From Oscillospiraceae bacterium (GTDB lineage: Bacteria; Bacillota; Clostridia; Oscillospirales; Oscillospiraceae): 5,421 bases of DNA. Shown one piece after another: positions 1-5,418 of the stretch. Where the stretch lies: NCBI GenBank assembly GCA_031282225.1, contig JAITEC010000199.1, positions 1 to 5,421 of the forward strand, in the 5' to 3' direction. Within the stretch, counting starts at the first letter, position 1. Each line of letters opens with the position of its first letter. Below the pieces are notes generated by a model. It saw only the letters and a program-made list of their open reading frames with translations. It was not told the DNA's origin and ran no database searches. Both the position numbers and the translations under genes were made by a program.

Positions 1-731
1 GTATAATACGAGTGGTACCGGCGCCTGTCGGACGTAGCCGAAAACACTATCAGCAAGAAAACGATCACGGCGATCACCAGCGCGAACCTGACAATCGAGG
101 CCACGGTGCCGAAGATAGACGCGAACACGCCCCCCGTGCGCCCGTTGTTGACTCCCTCGTTGCGCCCTTCGTTGCGCCCTTCGTTGTATTCGCCGCTCCC
201 GTCGCCGGGCGCGCCATATGCGGGAGTGTAATAATTGTCCGCGTACCATTTGAACAGCGCCTGTAGCATACTGTTCACGGCGCCGTCGAAGTCGCCGGCG
301 TCAAAATCGCCCCAGAAGTACTCATTGAAATATTCATCGACCATGTTGTTCGTGAACGCGCCGTCGATGCCCGCGCCCACGGTGAGCCACGCCTTTCCCT
401 CTTTCGTGGCAAGCAGGAGCAGCATCCCGTTGTTGTGCTCCGCCGATCCCACGCCCCAGTCGTTGAACAGCTGCATGGCGTACTCCTCTGAGTTCATGCC
501 GTCCAGGTACTCCACCGTCACTACGACGACCTGCGCGCCGTCGCACAGCGCCTCAAGACCGTTCGTCACATGGTTATTTGAGTCTACGATCTTGTCTTTT
601 GTAGCCTGTTTGAGCACGCCTGCGTAGTCTGCGACGTAATACTCGGGGCTTTTCCCCACTACCGCCGCTGCTGTCATGCCCAGCGACAGGGCGAGGGCGA
701 GCGCAAGAACCGCTGTCAGCGTTTTTTTCAT
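1..731 (-). CDS. TPM-domain membrane protein, 3' end outside window
   Basis: The frame is open from an ATG at 731 to the left edge, giving 243 complete codons and no stop, so the C-terminus is missing. Residues 1-22 are a signal peptide or N-terminal membrane segment (MKKTLTAVLALALALSLG). Residues about 28-165 match the TPM fold (YgcG/TLP18.3 family): YYVADYAGVL at 31-40, a run of hydrophobic strands at 67-73, LFNDWGVG at 88-95, NNGMLLLLATKEGKAW at 100-115 and VGAGIDG at 118-124. A short repeat of EGRN units (183-193) and a Gly/Asn-rich linker follow, then a strong membrane helix at about 205-232 ending in the basic stretch RRR. The TPM domain therefore probably lies outside the membrane, tethered at its C-terminal side. 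TPM proteins are envelope proteins often encoded beside LemA; some plant members are phosphatases, but the bacterial role is unclear. GAGG at 739-742, 7 bases before the ATG, supports the start. The gap to the upstream gene is 29 bp, consistent with being distal in an operon. The family is clear; the function is not. Confidence 0.88.
   Translation of the reverse strand, partial: MKKTLTAVLALALALSLGMTAAAVVGKSPEYYVADYAGVLKQATKDKIVDSNNHVTNGLEALCDGAQVVVVTVEYLDGMNSEEYAMQLFNDWGVGSAEHNNGMLLLLATKEGKAWLTVGAGIDGAFTNNMVDEYFNEYFWGDFDAGDFDGAVNSMLQALFKWYADNYYTPAYGAPGDGSGEYNEGRNEGRNEGVNNGRTGGVFASIFGTVASIVRFALVIAVIVFLLIVFSATSDRRRYHSYY
158..186 (-). repeat. 12-bp in-frame tandem repeat in the TPM gene
   Basis: The unit cgttgcgccctt occurs at 158-169 and 170-181, and a partial third copy starts at 182. 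It is 12 bp, so it preserves the frame and encodes repeated Arg-Asn-Glu-Gly residues in the linker between the TPM domain and the C-terminal membrane helix. Slippage at such a repeat would change linker length without breaking the gene. Confidence 0.8.
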
Positions 732-760
732 ATCAAAACCTCACAAACCTATAATTGGCT

Positions 761-1363
761 CTAAGTCGATTCCAACCAGTCATCAGAGTCTCCGAAACGC
801 CGCTGCGCCAGCGAGGGGCGCGCCGATCCGCCACCAATATAGCGTATCGGGAACGCGTCCGCCATGTCGAGCAACCGGTCCACCGCGCCGTTGTATTCCT
901 CAGCCGCCTTTTTAATGTACATATTGGCGCCGTGTCCCGTGCTGCCATAGTCGTTCCACGCGTCATAATCGCTCTGCCGGCGGCCGTCCAGGACTATAAT
1001 TTCGCGCAAATCACTAAACGCCAGGGCCAAGCCGATATATGCCCTGTATTTTTCCATCACCGTTTTCGCGTCGAACAGACCCCTCCTGGCTTCGATCATC
1101 GCGGCGGCGGACGCTGCGAGGTCGGGATACTTCGCGGCGACAGTCGCGTATCCAAGCATTGCGTCGGCGTACGTATTCAACTGCGCGTTGATAGACGGCT
1201 TTGTGTACGTCTTGTCCGGGATACCTTCGTAAAACAGCATCTCCGCCCTCTTGCCCTCACTGGCAAAGCTCGCGCTCACGCCGACCGGCGTGAACACAAG
1301 CACAGACAGCGCCAGCGCCACGGCGGCAGTCTTCCTGCTCTTGAGCGCCGCAGCCACGTTCAC
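761..1363 (-). CDS. Divergent LemA-like exported/membrane-anchored protein
   Basis: This 200-residue protein begins with a basic N-terminus and a hydrophobic segment at about 12-33 (signal peptide or N-terminal anchor). The rest is mainly helical. Two parts resemble LemA. Residues 58-100 (INAQLNTYADAMLGYATVAAKYPDL, then a stretch ending in EARRGLFDA) recall the first LemA helices. Residues 153-177 (AAEEYNGAVDRLLDMADAFPIRYIGG) match the family pattern of a YN-x-AV helix followed by FP-x-x-x-IxG. The usual Phe-Gly ending after that motif is poorly kept, and the C-terminal 25 residues (SARPSLAQRRFGDSDDWLEST) look lineage-specific. The GTG start overlaps the telA stop as GTGA (1360-1363) and is preceded by TGGAG with 8-base spacing, so translation is probably coupled. 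LemA proteins are short helical envelope proteins commonly encoded next to TPM proteins, which fits the downstream neighbour. The gene is well supported; the LemA assignment is by eye and moderate. Confidence 0.8.
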   Translation of the reverse strand: MNVAAALKSRKTAAVALALSVLVFTPVGVSASFASEGKRAEMLFYEGIPDKTYTKPSINAQLNTYADAMLGYATVAAKYPDLAASAAAMIEARRGLFDAKTVMEKYRAYIGLALAFSDLREIIVLDGRRQSDYDAWNDYGSTGHGANMYIKKAAEEYNGAVDRLLDMADAFPIRYIGGGSARPSLAQRRFGDSDDWLEST

Positions 1364-2520
1364 TTGGCAAACTCCAGCAGTTTTTGTTTTAGCTCGCCCT
1401 CGATGCGGCCGAGCTCGATCTCCGCCTCCCGGCGTTTTTGAGAGCCCTCGGACTGTATGGCGCGCACCTCCTCGAGTGTCTCTATAAGCGTGCGGTTCGT
1501 TGACATCAGCGTCTCAATGTCCACTATGCCGCGCTCCGACTCTTTCGCTATTTCCACGGTCCCCGTCTTGAGCTTTTCGGCGTTTTTGCGCAGGAGCTCG
1601 TTTGTCATGTTCGTGACGTCGCGCTGTGCCTGCATGGCCTGCTGCGAGTGGTGCATGCCCAGCGCCAGCACCATCTGGCTCTTCCATAGCGGTATGGTAT
1701 TGACTATGGATGTCTGTATCTTTTCGACCATGAGACTGTCGTTATTTTGTATGAGGCGTATCTGGGGCGCCATCTGGATGGAAATCATGCGGGTGAGCTC
1801 AAGGTCGTACAGTTTTTTCTCGAAACGCTCAAGCATATTCGCGTAGTCGTTCACGGCTTGCGCGTCCTCGGGCAGGCCCGATTTCGCGGCTTTGGCCTGC
1901 AGTTCCGGCAGGGCCGTGGCCCTGCACTCCTCCAGCCGCTCCTTGCCCGCGAGGATGTACATCGTGAGCTCCTTGAAATACGCCTGGTTTAGTTCGTACA
2001 TCTTGTCGAGGGTGGCGGCGTCCTTGAGCAGCGTGATCTGGTGTTTTTCGAGAAGCTGGCTGATTTTATCTACATTGACCTCCGCTTTGTCGTACTCGGC
2101 TTTAAGCATGGCGATCTGGTTGTGCACCTTTTTTTTGATGCCAAATATTCCCTTTTTCTCGTTGTCAGCCTCCCCCAGCCCTTTGAGCTCGACTACGAGG
2201 CTGGAGAGCATCTCGCCGACCTCGCCCATATCCTTTGTGCGCACGCTTCCGAGGGTGGATGAGGAGAAGTCCGCTATGTTCTTCTGCGAGGCGGCGCCGT
2301 AAGTGAGTATCGCGTTCGTGTCGGTTATATCGATCTTTTTCGCAAATTCGCGCACCTGCGCCTGCTCCGCCTCGCTCAGCTGACTCATGTCGAGCTTAGC
2401 GGCGCCTGCATCGCGTTTGGCCTGTTCCTCCGCCGGAAGCGCGGCCGCGGCCGCCGGCGCGGCGGGAGCGGCGGCGCCCAGTGTCAAGCTCGGCGTGTAC
2501 TGTTGCGTGTTGTCCGGCAT
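1360..2520 (-). CDS. telA: TelA/YaaN family protein (toxic anion resistance family)
   Basis: This 386-residue, soluble, strongly helical protein has the usual length of TelA (KlaA/YaaN/YceH) proteins. An Ala/Pro-rich low-complexity stretch lies at about 15-31. The family signature is clear: ELTRMISIQMAPQIRLIQNN (241-260), then NTIPLWKSQMVLALGM (274-289) and a helix with QAMQAQRDVTNMTNELLRKN (294-313). The last 70 residues are a charged coiled coil rich in Glu, Lys and Arg. Members were named for tellurite resistance on plasmids, but chromosomal copies are tied more broadly to envelope stress and antibiotic tolerance; the mechanism is not settled. The pairing with xpaC directly upstream is as in Bacillus subtilis xpaC-yaaN. 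I chose the ATG at 2520 because GGA lies 7 bases before it and the N-terminus MPDNTQQYTPSLTL looks typical. A GTG at 2532, four codons upstream, is the alternative but has a poor ribosome site. No membrane segment is seen, so it is probably cytoplasmic and membrane-associated through its partners. Confidence 0.93.
   Translation of the reverse strand: MPDNTQQYTPSLTLGAAAPAAPAAAAALPAEEQAKRDAGAAKLDMSQLSEAEQAQVREFAKKIDITDTNAILTYGAASQKNIADFSSSTLGSVRTKDMGEVGEMLSSLVVELKGLGEADNEKKGIFGIKKKVHNQIAMLKAEYDKAEVNVDKISQLLEKHQITLLKDAATLDKMYELNQAYFKELTMYILAGKERLEECRATALPELQAKAAKSGLPEDAQAVNDYANMLERFEKKLYDLELTRMISIQMAPQIRLIQNNDSLMVEKIQTSIVNTIPLWKSQMVLALGMHHSQQAMQAQRDVTNMTNELLRKNAEKLKTGTVEIAKESERGIVDIETLMSTNRTLIETLEEVRAIQSEGSQKRREAEIELGRIEGELKQKLLEFAK
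1372..1376 (-). promoter_or_regulatory. Ribosome binding site for the GTG-started LemA-like gene
   Basis: On the minus strand TGGAG is followed by 8 bases and then GTG. It lies within the last codons of telA and supports the GTG start that overlaps the telA TGA stop. Confidence 0.6.
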
Positions 2521-2551
2521 CTTTATGTCCACTCGCTTTCTTTAAAGTATT

Positions 2552-3223
2552 TTAGAAGTCCCCGTCTGTCAAGCCTTCGCGTTTGAGCATGGTCTCAAGC
2601 ACTTTTATATCCGTCTCAATATCGATGGCTTGATTGGCAAACAGCGCGTCATATTGCTTTTTATAACTGGCGATTATCGTATCGAGCACGTCTGCGGCGC
2701 TGCTCTTCGCCGCCTCCACGCCCGTGCCGCCCGCGCCGGATGCCTCCAGCTGCGTGTACGCTTTGAGTATCCTCAGCGTCTCGGGCATGAAAATATCGGC
2801 AAACCTGCGAACCTGCGCGTAATCGGCGGGGTCCTCTATCACGTCCTTGAATATCTTGACTGAAATATCGGCAATTTCCGCTATCTTGGCCTTCACCCGG
2901 AAGTCTCCCGCCGCCTCGCGGTACCGCAGCATCTCGGCGATCGCCTCCTCGCCGCCACGCAGCAGCGCGTCCAGCGCCTCGTCCCCAGTCCCCGCGAGCG
3001 CCTGCGCCTCCTCGACATACTCAACCGCCCCTGGAAACACGCGCCCGAGAATGATGTACGCGGCGACGGCGAGAGCCGAAGGCGCGAGGAAATGCCACAG
3101 CTTAAACGTCGGCAACAGCAGGCACCCCAGCGCCCACGCGGCAGCCGCCCCATATAGCGGGATCGCCGACCTCTTTTTTACCTTCCTGACAGTCACGACA
3201 GCACGCGCCCCTTTGCCGCGCAT
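2552..3223 (-). CDS. xpaC: XpaC family membrane protein
   Basis: This 223-residue protein has a basic N-terminus (residues 1-19), two adjacent membrane helices (about 21-40 and 43-63, joined by a very short turn), then a helical cytoplasmic domain. The segment around 134-158 (DYAQVRRFADIFMPETLRIL, then KAYTQ) matches the family's conserved Y-x-x-x-RFADxxxPxTLxxLxxY core. The family (Halogen_Hydrol, named after hydrolysis of 5-bromo-4-chloroindolyl phosphate) has no well-proven enzymatic role, and I see no catalytic metal or nucleophile motif, so a structural or scaffold role at the membrane is as likely. It is the first gene after the consensus promoter, with a leader of only about 15 bases. 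The ATG at 3223 has a weak ribosome site; a GTG at 3196, with GGGG about 11 bases upstream, is an alternative that keeps both helices. The gene is followed by telA after 31 bp. Confidence 0.88.
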   Translation of the reverse strand: MRGKGARAVVTVRKVKKRSAIPLYGAAAAWALGCLLLPTFKLWHFLAPSALAVAAYIILGRVFPGAVEYVEEAQALAGTGDEALDALLRGGEEAIAEMLRYREAAGDFRVKAKIAEIADISVKIFKDVIEDPADYAQVRRFADIFMPETLRILKAYTQLEASGAGGTGVEAAKSSAADVLDTIIASYKKQYDALFANQAIDIETDIKVLETMLKREGLTDGDF

Positions 3224-3244
3224 TCATGTCCGATGCGCGGCTAT

Positions 3245-3273
3245 ATTATAGCCAATGCCGCAGCGCATGTCAA
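3245..3273 (-). promoter_or_regulatory. Consensus sigma-A promoter of the xpaC operon
   Basis: On the minus strand TTGACA (3268-3273) is followed by exactly 17 bases and TATAAT (3245-3250). Both hexamers match the consensus at all six positions. Transcription should start near 3238, about 15 bases before the xpaC ATG, leaving little room for leader-based control. Strong basal strength with a nearby inverted repeat suggests possible control by a repressor, which is inference. Confidence 0.85.
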
Positions 3274-3276
3274 ACT

Positions 3277-3306
3277 GACTGTCGCGAAAAGACCCGGTTG
3301 ACAGTC
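3277..3306. promoter_or_regulatory. Inverted repeat between divergent promoters, candidate operator
   Basis: gactgtc (3277-3283) and its exact complement gacagtc (3300-3306) are separated by 16 bases. The right arm overlaps the -35 box of the plus-strand promoter, and the left arm ends 4 bases from the -35 box of the xpaC promoter. This fits a regulator site acting on both. A stem-loop at the end of the upstream protease transcript is possible, but the 16-base loop and the absence of a U-run make it a poor terminator. Confidence 0.4.
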
Positions 3307-3326
3307 GCGTGCAAATCCAATACAAT
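3298..3326 (+). promoter_or_regulatory. Near-consensus plus-strand promoter with no downstream gene
   Basis: TTGACA (3298-3303), a 17-base spacer and TACAAT (3321-3326) give 11 of 12 consensus matches. The start would be near 3333. Downstream on the plus strand there is no convincing gene; the transcript would run antisense into the 3' end of the site-2 protease gene. Confidence 0.5.
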
Positions 3327-3389
3327 TATTTAAATACAAGTACCCGATCGCAAACTCTCAACTTAAAGATCGCACAAATCCGCCCCAGG

Positions 3390-4004
3390 TCACGCCGGTC
3401 GTGCCGGCGCGCCGGCAGAGCGGCGCAATTGCGCCGCGAAATACGCGACGGGCCATGCCGCCGCCGCCAGGAGGGTCACGCCGTTTCCGCCGCGCACCGC
3501 AATGCCCACGCCGGCCGTGAGCGCCGTGAGGATTATAGCGCAGCTCGACACGCACAGGACGCGCGCGGCGGCGCGCTCCCCGAATCGAAGCGCGACCAGT
3601 GCGTACAGTATCTTCCCCCCGTCCAGCGGGCGCGCAGGCAACAAGTTAAAGACGCTCAGCAGCGCGCTGACGGCCGCGAGCTCGTGCAGCGCGCGCAACC
3701 ACAGCCAGCCTCCCGCCACTGCGGCTGCGGCCGCGAGCGCCAGCCCGGCGGCAGGCCCTGCCGCCGCCGCGAAGATTTCGCCGCGGTACGACAGCGGGCC
3801 GGAGTATTCCATGGAAAATCCCGTCAGCCCCAGTCTCAGCCCGACTATCCGGCAGCCGCGGCTGCGCAGCGCGAGATAGTGTCCCAATTCATGTGCGAGC
3901 GCTGCGACAATGGCGATGCAAAACAGGCCGCCGGCATCGAAGAATATAGCGGCGGCAATCAATATGAGGAACCCTCCGTCCACCGTGAGCCCGTTCCACC
4001 TCAA
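3390..4004 (-). CDS. M50 site-2 protease, SpoIVFB-like intramembrane metalloprotease
   Basis: This 204-residue polytopic membrane protein has both signature motifs of the M50 family. HELGH at residues 38-42 supplies the zinc-binding histidines (H38, H42) and the catalytic glutamate (E39). NLLPARPLDGG at 120-130 supplies the third zinc ligand (D128). Membrane segments are visible at about 11-35, 32-48, 76-100, 107-123 and 148-170, with another hydrophobic stretch at 177-191. There is no PDZ or CBS domain. The compact size and the NLLPxxPLDGGK motif resemble SpoIVFB, which cleaves pro-sigma-K in the mother cell during sporulation, rather than RseP. The start is TTG, supported by GGGG at 4012-4015 with 7-base spacing and a gap of only 4 bp after the upstream stop; a GTG seven codons in is a weaker choice. 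It is probably translated together with the small upstream membrane protein. Protease identity is firm; a sporulation role is inferred. Confidence 0.93.
   Translation of the reverse strand: MRWNGLTVDGGFLILIAAAIFFDAGGLFCIAIVAALAHELGHYLALRSRGCRIVGLRLGLTGFSMEYSGPLSYRGEIFAAAAGPAAGLALAAAAAVAGGWLWLRALHELAAVSALLSVFNLLPARPLDGGKILYALVALRFGERAAARVLCVSSCAIILTALTAGVGIAVRGGNGVTLLAAAAWPVAYFAAQLRRSAGAPARPA
3402..3437. repeat. Two adjacent perfect palindromes in the end of the protease gene
   Basis: tgccggcgcgccggca (3402-3417, 16 bp) and gcggcgcaattgcgccgc (3420-3437, 18 bp) are each perfect palindromes two bases apart, within the last 16 codons of the protease gene. In RNA each could form a GC-rich hairpin on either strand. 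Neither is followed by a U-run. They could protect the 3' end of the protease mRNA or slow transcription, or simply reflect high GC. Confidence 0.6.
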
Positions 4005-4008
4005 GGCG

Positions 4009-4368
4009 CTACCCCAGGGGCGCGCCGGCGGGCACCAAGCCGTCGGAGTAATCGGTGCGCGACTTCATGAGCGCGGATCTCACAGCGCCGGTAAATTCCG
4101 CCGCGCCGTCCGGATCGCCGGCGCCCGGAGAAGACACTTCCATGTCCCCGCCTCCGCCGAGGAAAGCGGCGTCGAACGCGCCGTACAGCGCGTCGAGAAA
4201 GCCACGCTCCCCTCTCACGCCCTCGCCCATAATATGTACGGCTTCCCTTATATCCGCGCCGCCGAACAGCCTCCCGGCAATGCTGCGGGCAGCTTCCCTC
4301 GTCTGCGGCAGCGTCAGGACAACTCCCGCTAGCGCGAGCGCGCACAGCGCAAACCCCGTTTTCCTCAT
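4009..4368 (-). CDS. Small single-pass membrane protein, unknown family
   Basis: This 119-residue protein starts MRKTGFALCALALAGVVLTLP, a clear signal anchor or signal peptide (about residues 4-21). About 98 residues follow, rich in Gly, Ala and acidic residues, with a possible amphipathic helix at 33-49 and a GGGGD turn near 71-75. I recognise no enzymatic motif. It lies 4 bp upstream of the site-2 protease and is almost certainly co-translated with it. That is the place SpoIVFA holds relative to SpoIVFB, but the M23 peptidase-like domain of SpoIVFA is absent, so this could be a shortened or unrelated regulator of the protease. I chose the ATG at 4368 because it sits directly before the hydrophobic segment and has GGTGG with 9-base spacing. 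An in-frame ATG at 4416 (135 residues, with AGGGA 8 bases before it) is a real alternative. The gene is likely real; the function is unknown. Confidence 0.7.
   Translation of the reverse strand: MRKTGFALCALALAGVVLTLPQTREAARSIAGRLFGGADIREAVHIMGEGVRGERGFLDALYGAFDAAFLGGGGDMEVSSPGAGDPDGAAEFTGAVRSALMKSRTDYSDGLVPAGAPLG
4012..4015 (-). promoter_or_regulatory. Ribosome binding site deciding the TTG start of the protease
   Basis: GGGG lies 7 bases before the TTG at 4004 and overlaps the last codons of the small membrane protein gene. It is the best Shine-Dalgarno match near the 5' end of the protease frame and supports a TTG start with coupled translation. Confidence 0.55.
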
Positions 4369-4417
4369 TGAGAGCAACCACCCCTTCCGCCACGCGTCAA
4401 TGCAAAACACTGGCATA

Positions 4418-4445
4418 ACTATATTCCCTATCCGGCGGAATATGC
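4418..4445 (-). promoter_or_regulatory. Possible sigma-E-like promoter of the protease unit
   Basis: On the minus strand GCATATT (4439-4445) fits the -35 pattern KMATATT reported for Bacillus sigma-E. After 13 bases, AATATAGT (4418-4425) matches 5 of 8 positions of CATACAHT. The spacer is one base shorter than usual. It would start near 4411, upstream of the ATG at 4368, and a sigma-E promoter is what the spoIVF operon uses in Bacillus. The match is weak and overlaps an inverted repeat. Confidence 0.25.
4421..4443. promoter_or_regulatory. Inverted repeat between the protease unit and hslO
   Basis: atattcc (4421-4427) and ggaatat (4437-4443) are exact complements with a 9-base spacer, in the gap between two divergent genes. 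It could be a dyad operator or a coincidence of short AT-rich words. No consensus sigma-A promoter for hslO is visible around it. Confidence 0.3.
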
Positions 4446-4462
4446 CGGCCAGGCGATTTTTT

Positions 4463-4468
4463 GGGAGG
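4463..4468 (+). promoter_or_regulatory. Ribosome binding site of hslO
   Basis: GGGAGG is followed by 4 bases and the ATG at 4473. It is the strongest Shine-Dalgarno match in the window and fixes the start, ruling out the in-frame TTG at 4461, which it overlaps. Confidence 0.8.
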
Positions 4469-4472
4469 CAAA

Positions 4473-5330
4473 ATGCGAGACGAAATCATAAAGGCAGTAT
4501 CGGGCGACGGGTTCGTGTCGCTCACGGCGGTGACGTCGAGGGTCATGGCCGAGCGCGCGCGGGACATACACGGCGCGTCGCCCGTCGCGACGGCGGCGCT
4601 CGGGAGGGCAATGTCCGCGACGGCCATGATGGGCGCCGCGCTGAAATCGGAGGACACCTCCGTCACGGTGCGCATAAACGGCGGCGGCCCGCTAGGCACG
4701 ATGATTGCCGTATCTGACTGTTGCGGCAACACGCGCGCCTGGGCGGCCAACCCCGCGGCCGACTTGCCCTCCAAGCCCAACGGCAAGCTGGACGTCGGCG
4801 GCGCGGTGGGCAGCAGCGGCACGCTCACCGTTATACGCGATATGCGCGGCGAGGCGCCGTACGTGGGCACCGTGGCACTTGTGAGCGGCGAGATAGCGGA
4901 GGACTTTACGGCGTATTTTGCCGTGAGCGAACAAACACCCGCAGCGTGCGCGCTCGGCGTACTCGTCGGCACCGACCGCTCCGTGCTCGCCTCGGGCGGC
5001 TATATCGCTCGTCTGCTGCCGGGCGCGCCGCCCGAATTGGCGGAAGCGCTCGAGACAAACGTGGCGAATTCAGGCGCGGTTACGCCCATGCTCCTCGAGG
5101 GCGGCGCAGATATGCTTATAGAGCGCGTCATGTTCGGATTGGGCGCGCGAACAATAGCGCGCGCGCCCGTTGAATACCGCTGCTACTGCACGCGCGCGCG
5201 CGTCATAGACGCGATTGCGGGCATAGGGCGCGCAGAGATCGAGGACATCCGCGCAAAGGGTGAACAAATAGAGGTGAAGTGCCGGTTCTGTGACGCGTCC
5301 TACAGGATAGGCACGGACGAACTGACGTGA
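4473..5330 (+). CDS. hslO: Hsp33, redox-activated holdase chaperone
   Basis: This 285-residue cytoplasmic protein matches Hsp33 along its whole length. The N-terminal substrate-binding domain includes INGGGPLGTMIAV (68-80) and YFAVSEQTPAACALGVLV (148-165), followed by the GGYIARLLPGA segment (175-185). The C-terminal redox switch has all four zinc cysteines: C237-x-C239 and C270-x-x-C273, with the same 33-residue spacing between pairs as in the Escherichia coli protein. Under oxidative and unfolding stress these cysteines form disulfides, release zinc, unfold the switch and turn the protein into an ATP-independent holdase. No cysteine is missing, so redox control should be intact; extra cysteines at 83, 84 and 159 lie in the N-terminal domain. 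The gene runs divergently from the membrane-protease unit and looks monocistronic within the window. The call is certain. Confidence 0.98.
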   Translation: MRDEIIKAVSGDGFVSLTAVTSRVMAERARDIHGASPVATAALGRAMSATAMMGAALKSEDTSVTVRINGGGPLGTMIAVSDCCGNTRAWAANPAADLPSKPNGKLDVGGAVGSSGTLTVIRDMRGEAPYVGTVALVSGEIAEDFTAYFAVSEQTPAACALGVLVGTDRSVLASGGYIARLLPGAPPELAEALETNVANSGAVTPMLLEGGADMLIERVMFGLGARTIARAPVEYRCYCTRARVIDAIAGIGRAEIEDIRAKGEQIEVKCRFCDASYRIGTDELT

Positions 5331-5389
5331 TTTTGCCGGGAGATCGCCTATTGTCATCATGGCGTTTTAGCCTGATTTTAGATATTTTG

Positions 5390-5418
5390 CTTCGCGAGCG
5401 TAAGCGAGCCGCGCGAAG
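5390..5418. repeat. GC-rich inverted repeat downstream of hslO
   Basis: cttcgcg (5390-5396) pairs with cgcgaag (5412-5418) across a 15-base loop that holds a second copy of gcgagc (5394-5399 and 5404-5409). It lies about 60 bases after the hslO stop, following an AT-rich stretch (5371-5389). It could be a terminator whose U-run falls beyond the edge, or the start of a dispersed repeat. The rest of 5331-5389 shows no gene or clear signal. Confidence 0.4.

Noticed and set aside
755..1441. Open frame of 228 codons on the plus strand
   Set aside because: It lies opposite the LemA-like gene and the end of telA. It is rich in Arg, His and Pro, has no family pattern, and is a GC-rich shadow frame.
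1457..2302. Overlapping Ser-rich open frames on the plus strand
   Set aside because: They are complements of the telA coiled-coil codons, with no ribosome site or recognisable domain.
3277..3306. The inverted repeat as a rho-independent terminator of the protease unit
   Set aside because: The stem is only 7 bp with a 16-base loop and no U-run follows on the minus strand. I kept it only as a candidate operator.
3309..4070. Open frame of 253 codons on the plus strand starting with GTG inside the orphan promoter
   Set aside because: The start lies upstream of the expected transcript start. The product is low-complexity Arg/Gln/Ala-rich, and the opposite strand encodes the clear M50 protease.
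4420..4425. TATATT as the -10 box of hslO
   Set aside because: There is no acceptable -35 hexamer 16-18 bases upstream on the plus strand.
4432..4462. ccggc-N7-gccgg hairpin followed by a T-run as a terminator or attenuator ahead of hslO
   Set aside because: The stem is 5 bp and the T-run starts several bases after it, too far for an intrinsic terminator.
4397..4972. Open frame of 191 codons on the minus strand
   Set aside because: It is the reverse shadow of hslO, whose identity on the plus strand is certain.
5345..5368. cgcc-N12-ggcg followed by tttt as the hslO terminator
   Set aside because: A 4-bp stem with a 12-base loop is too weak to support a call.
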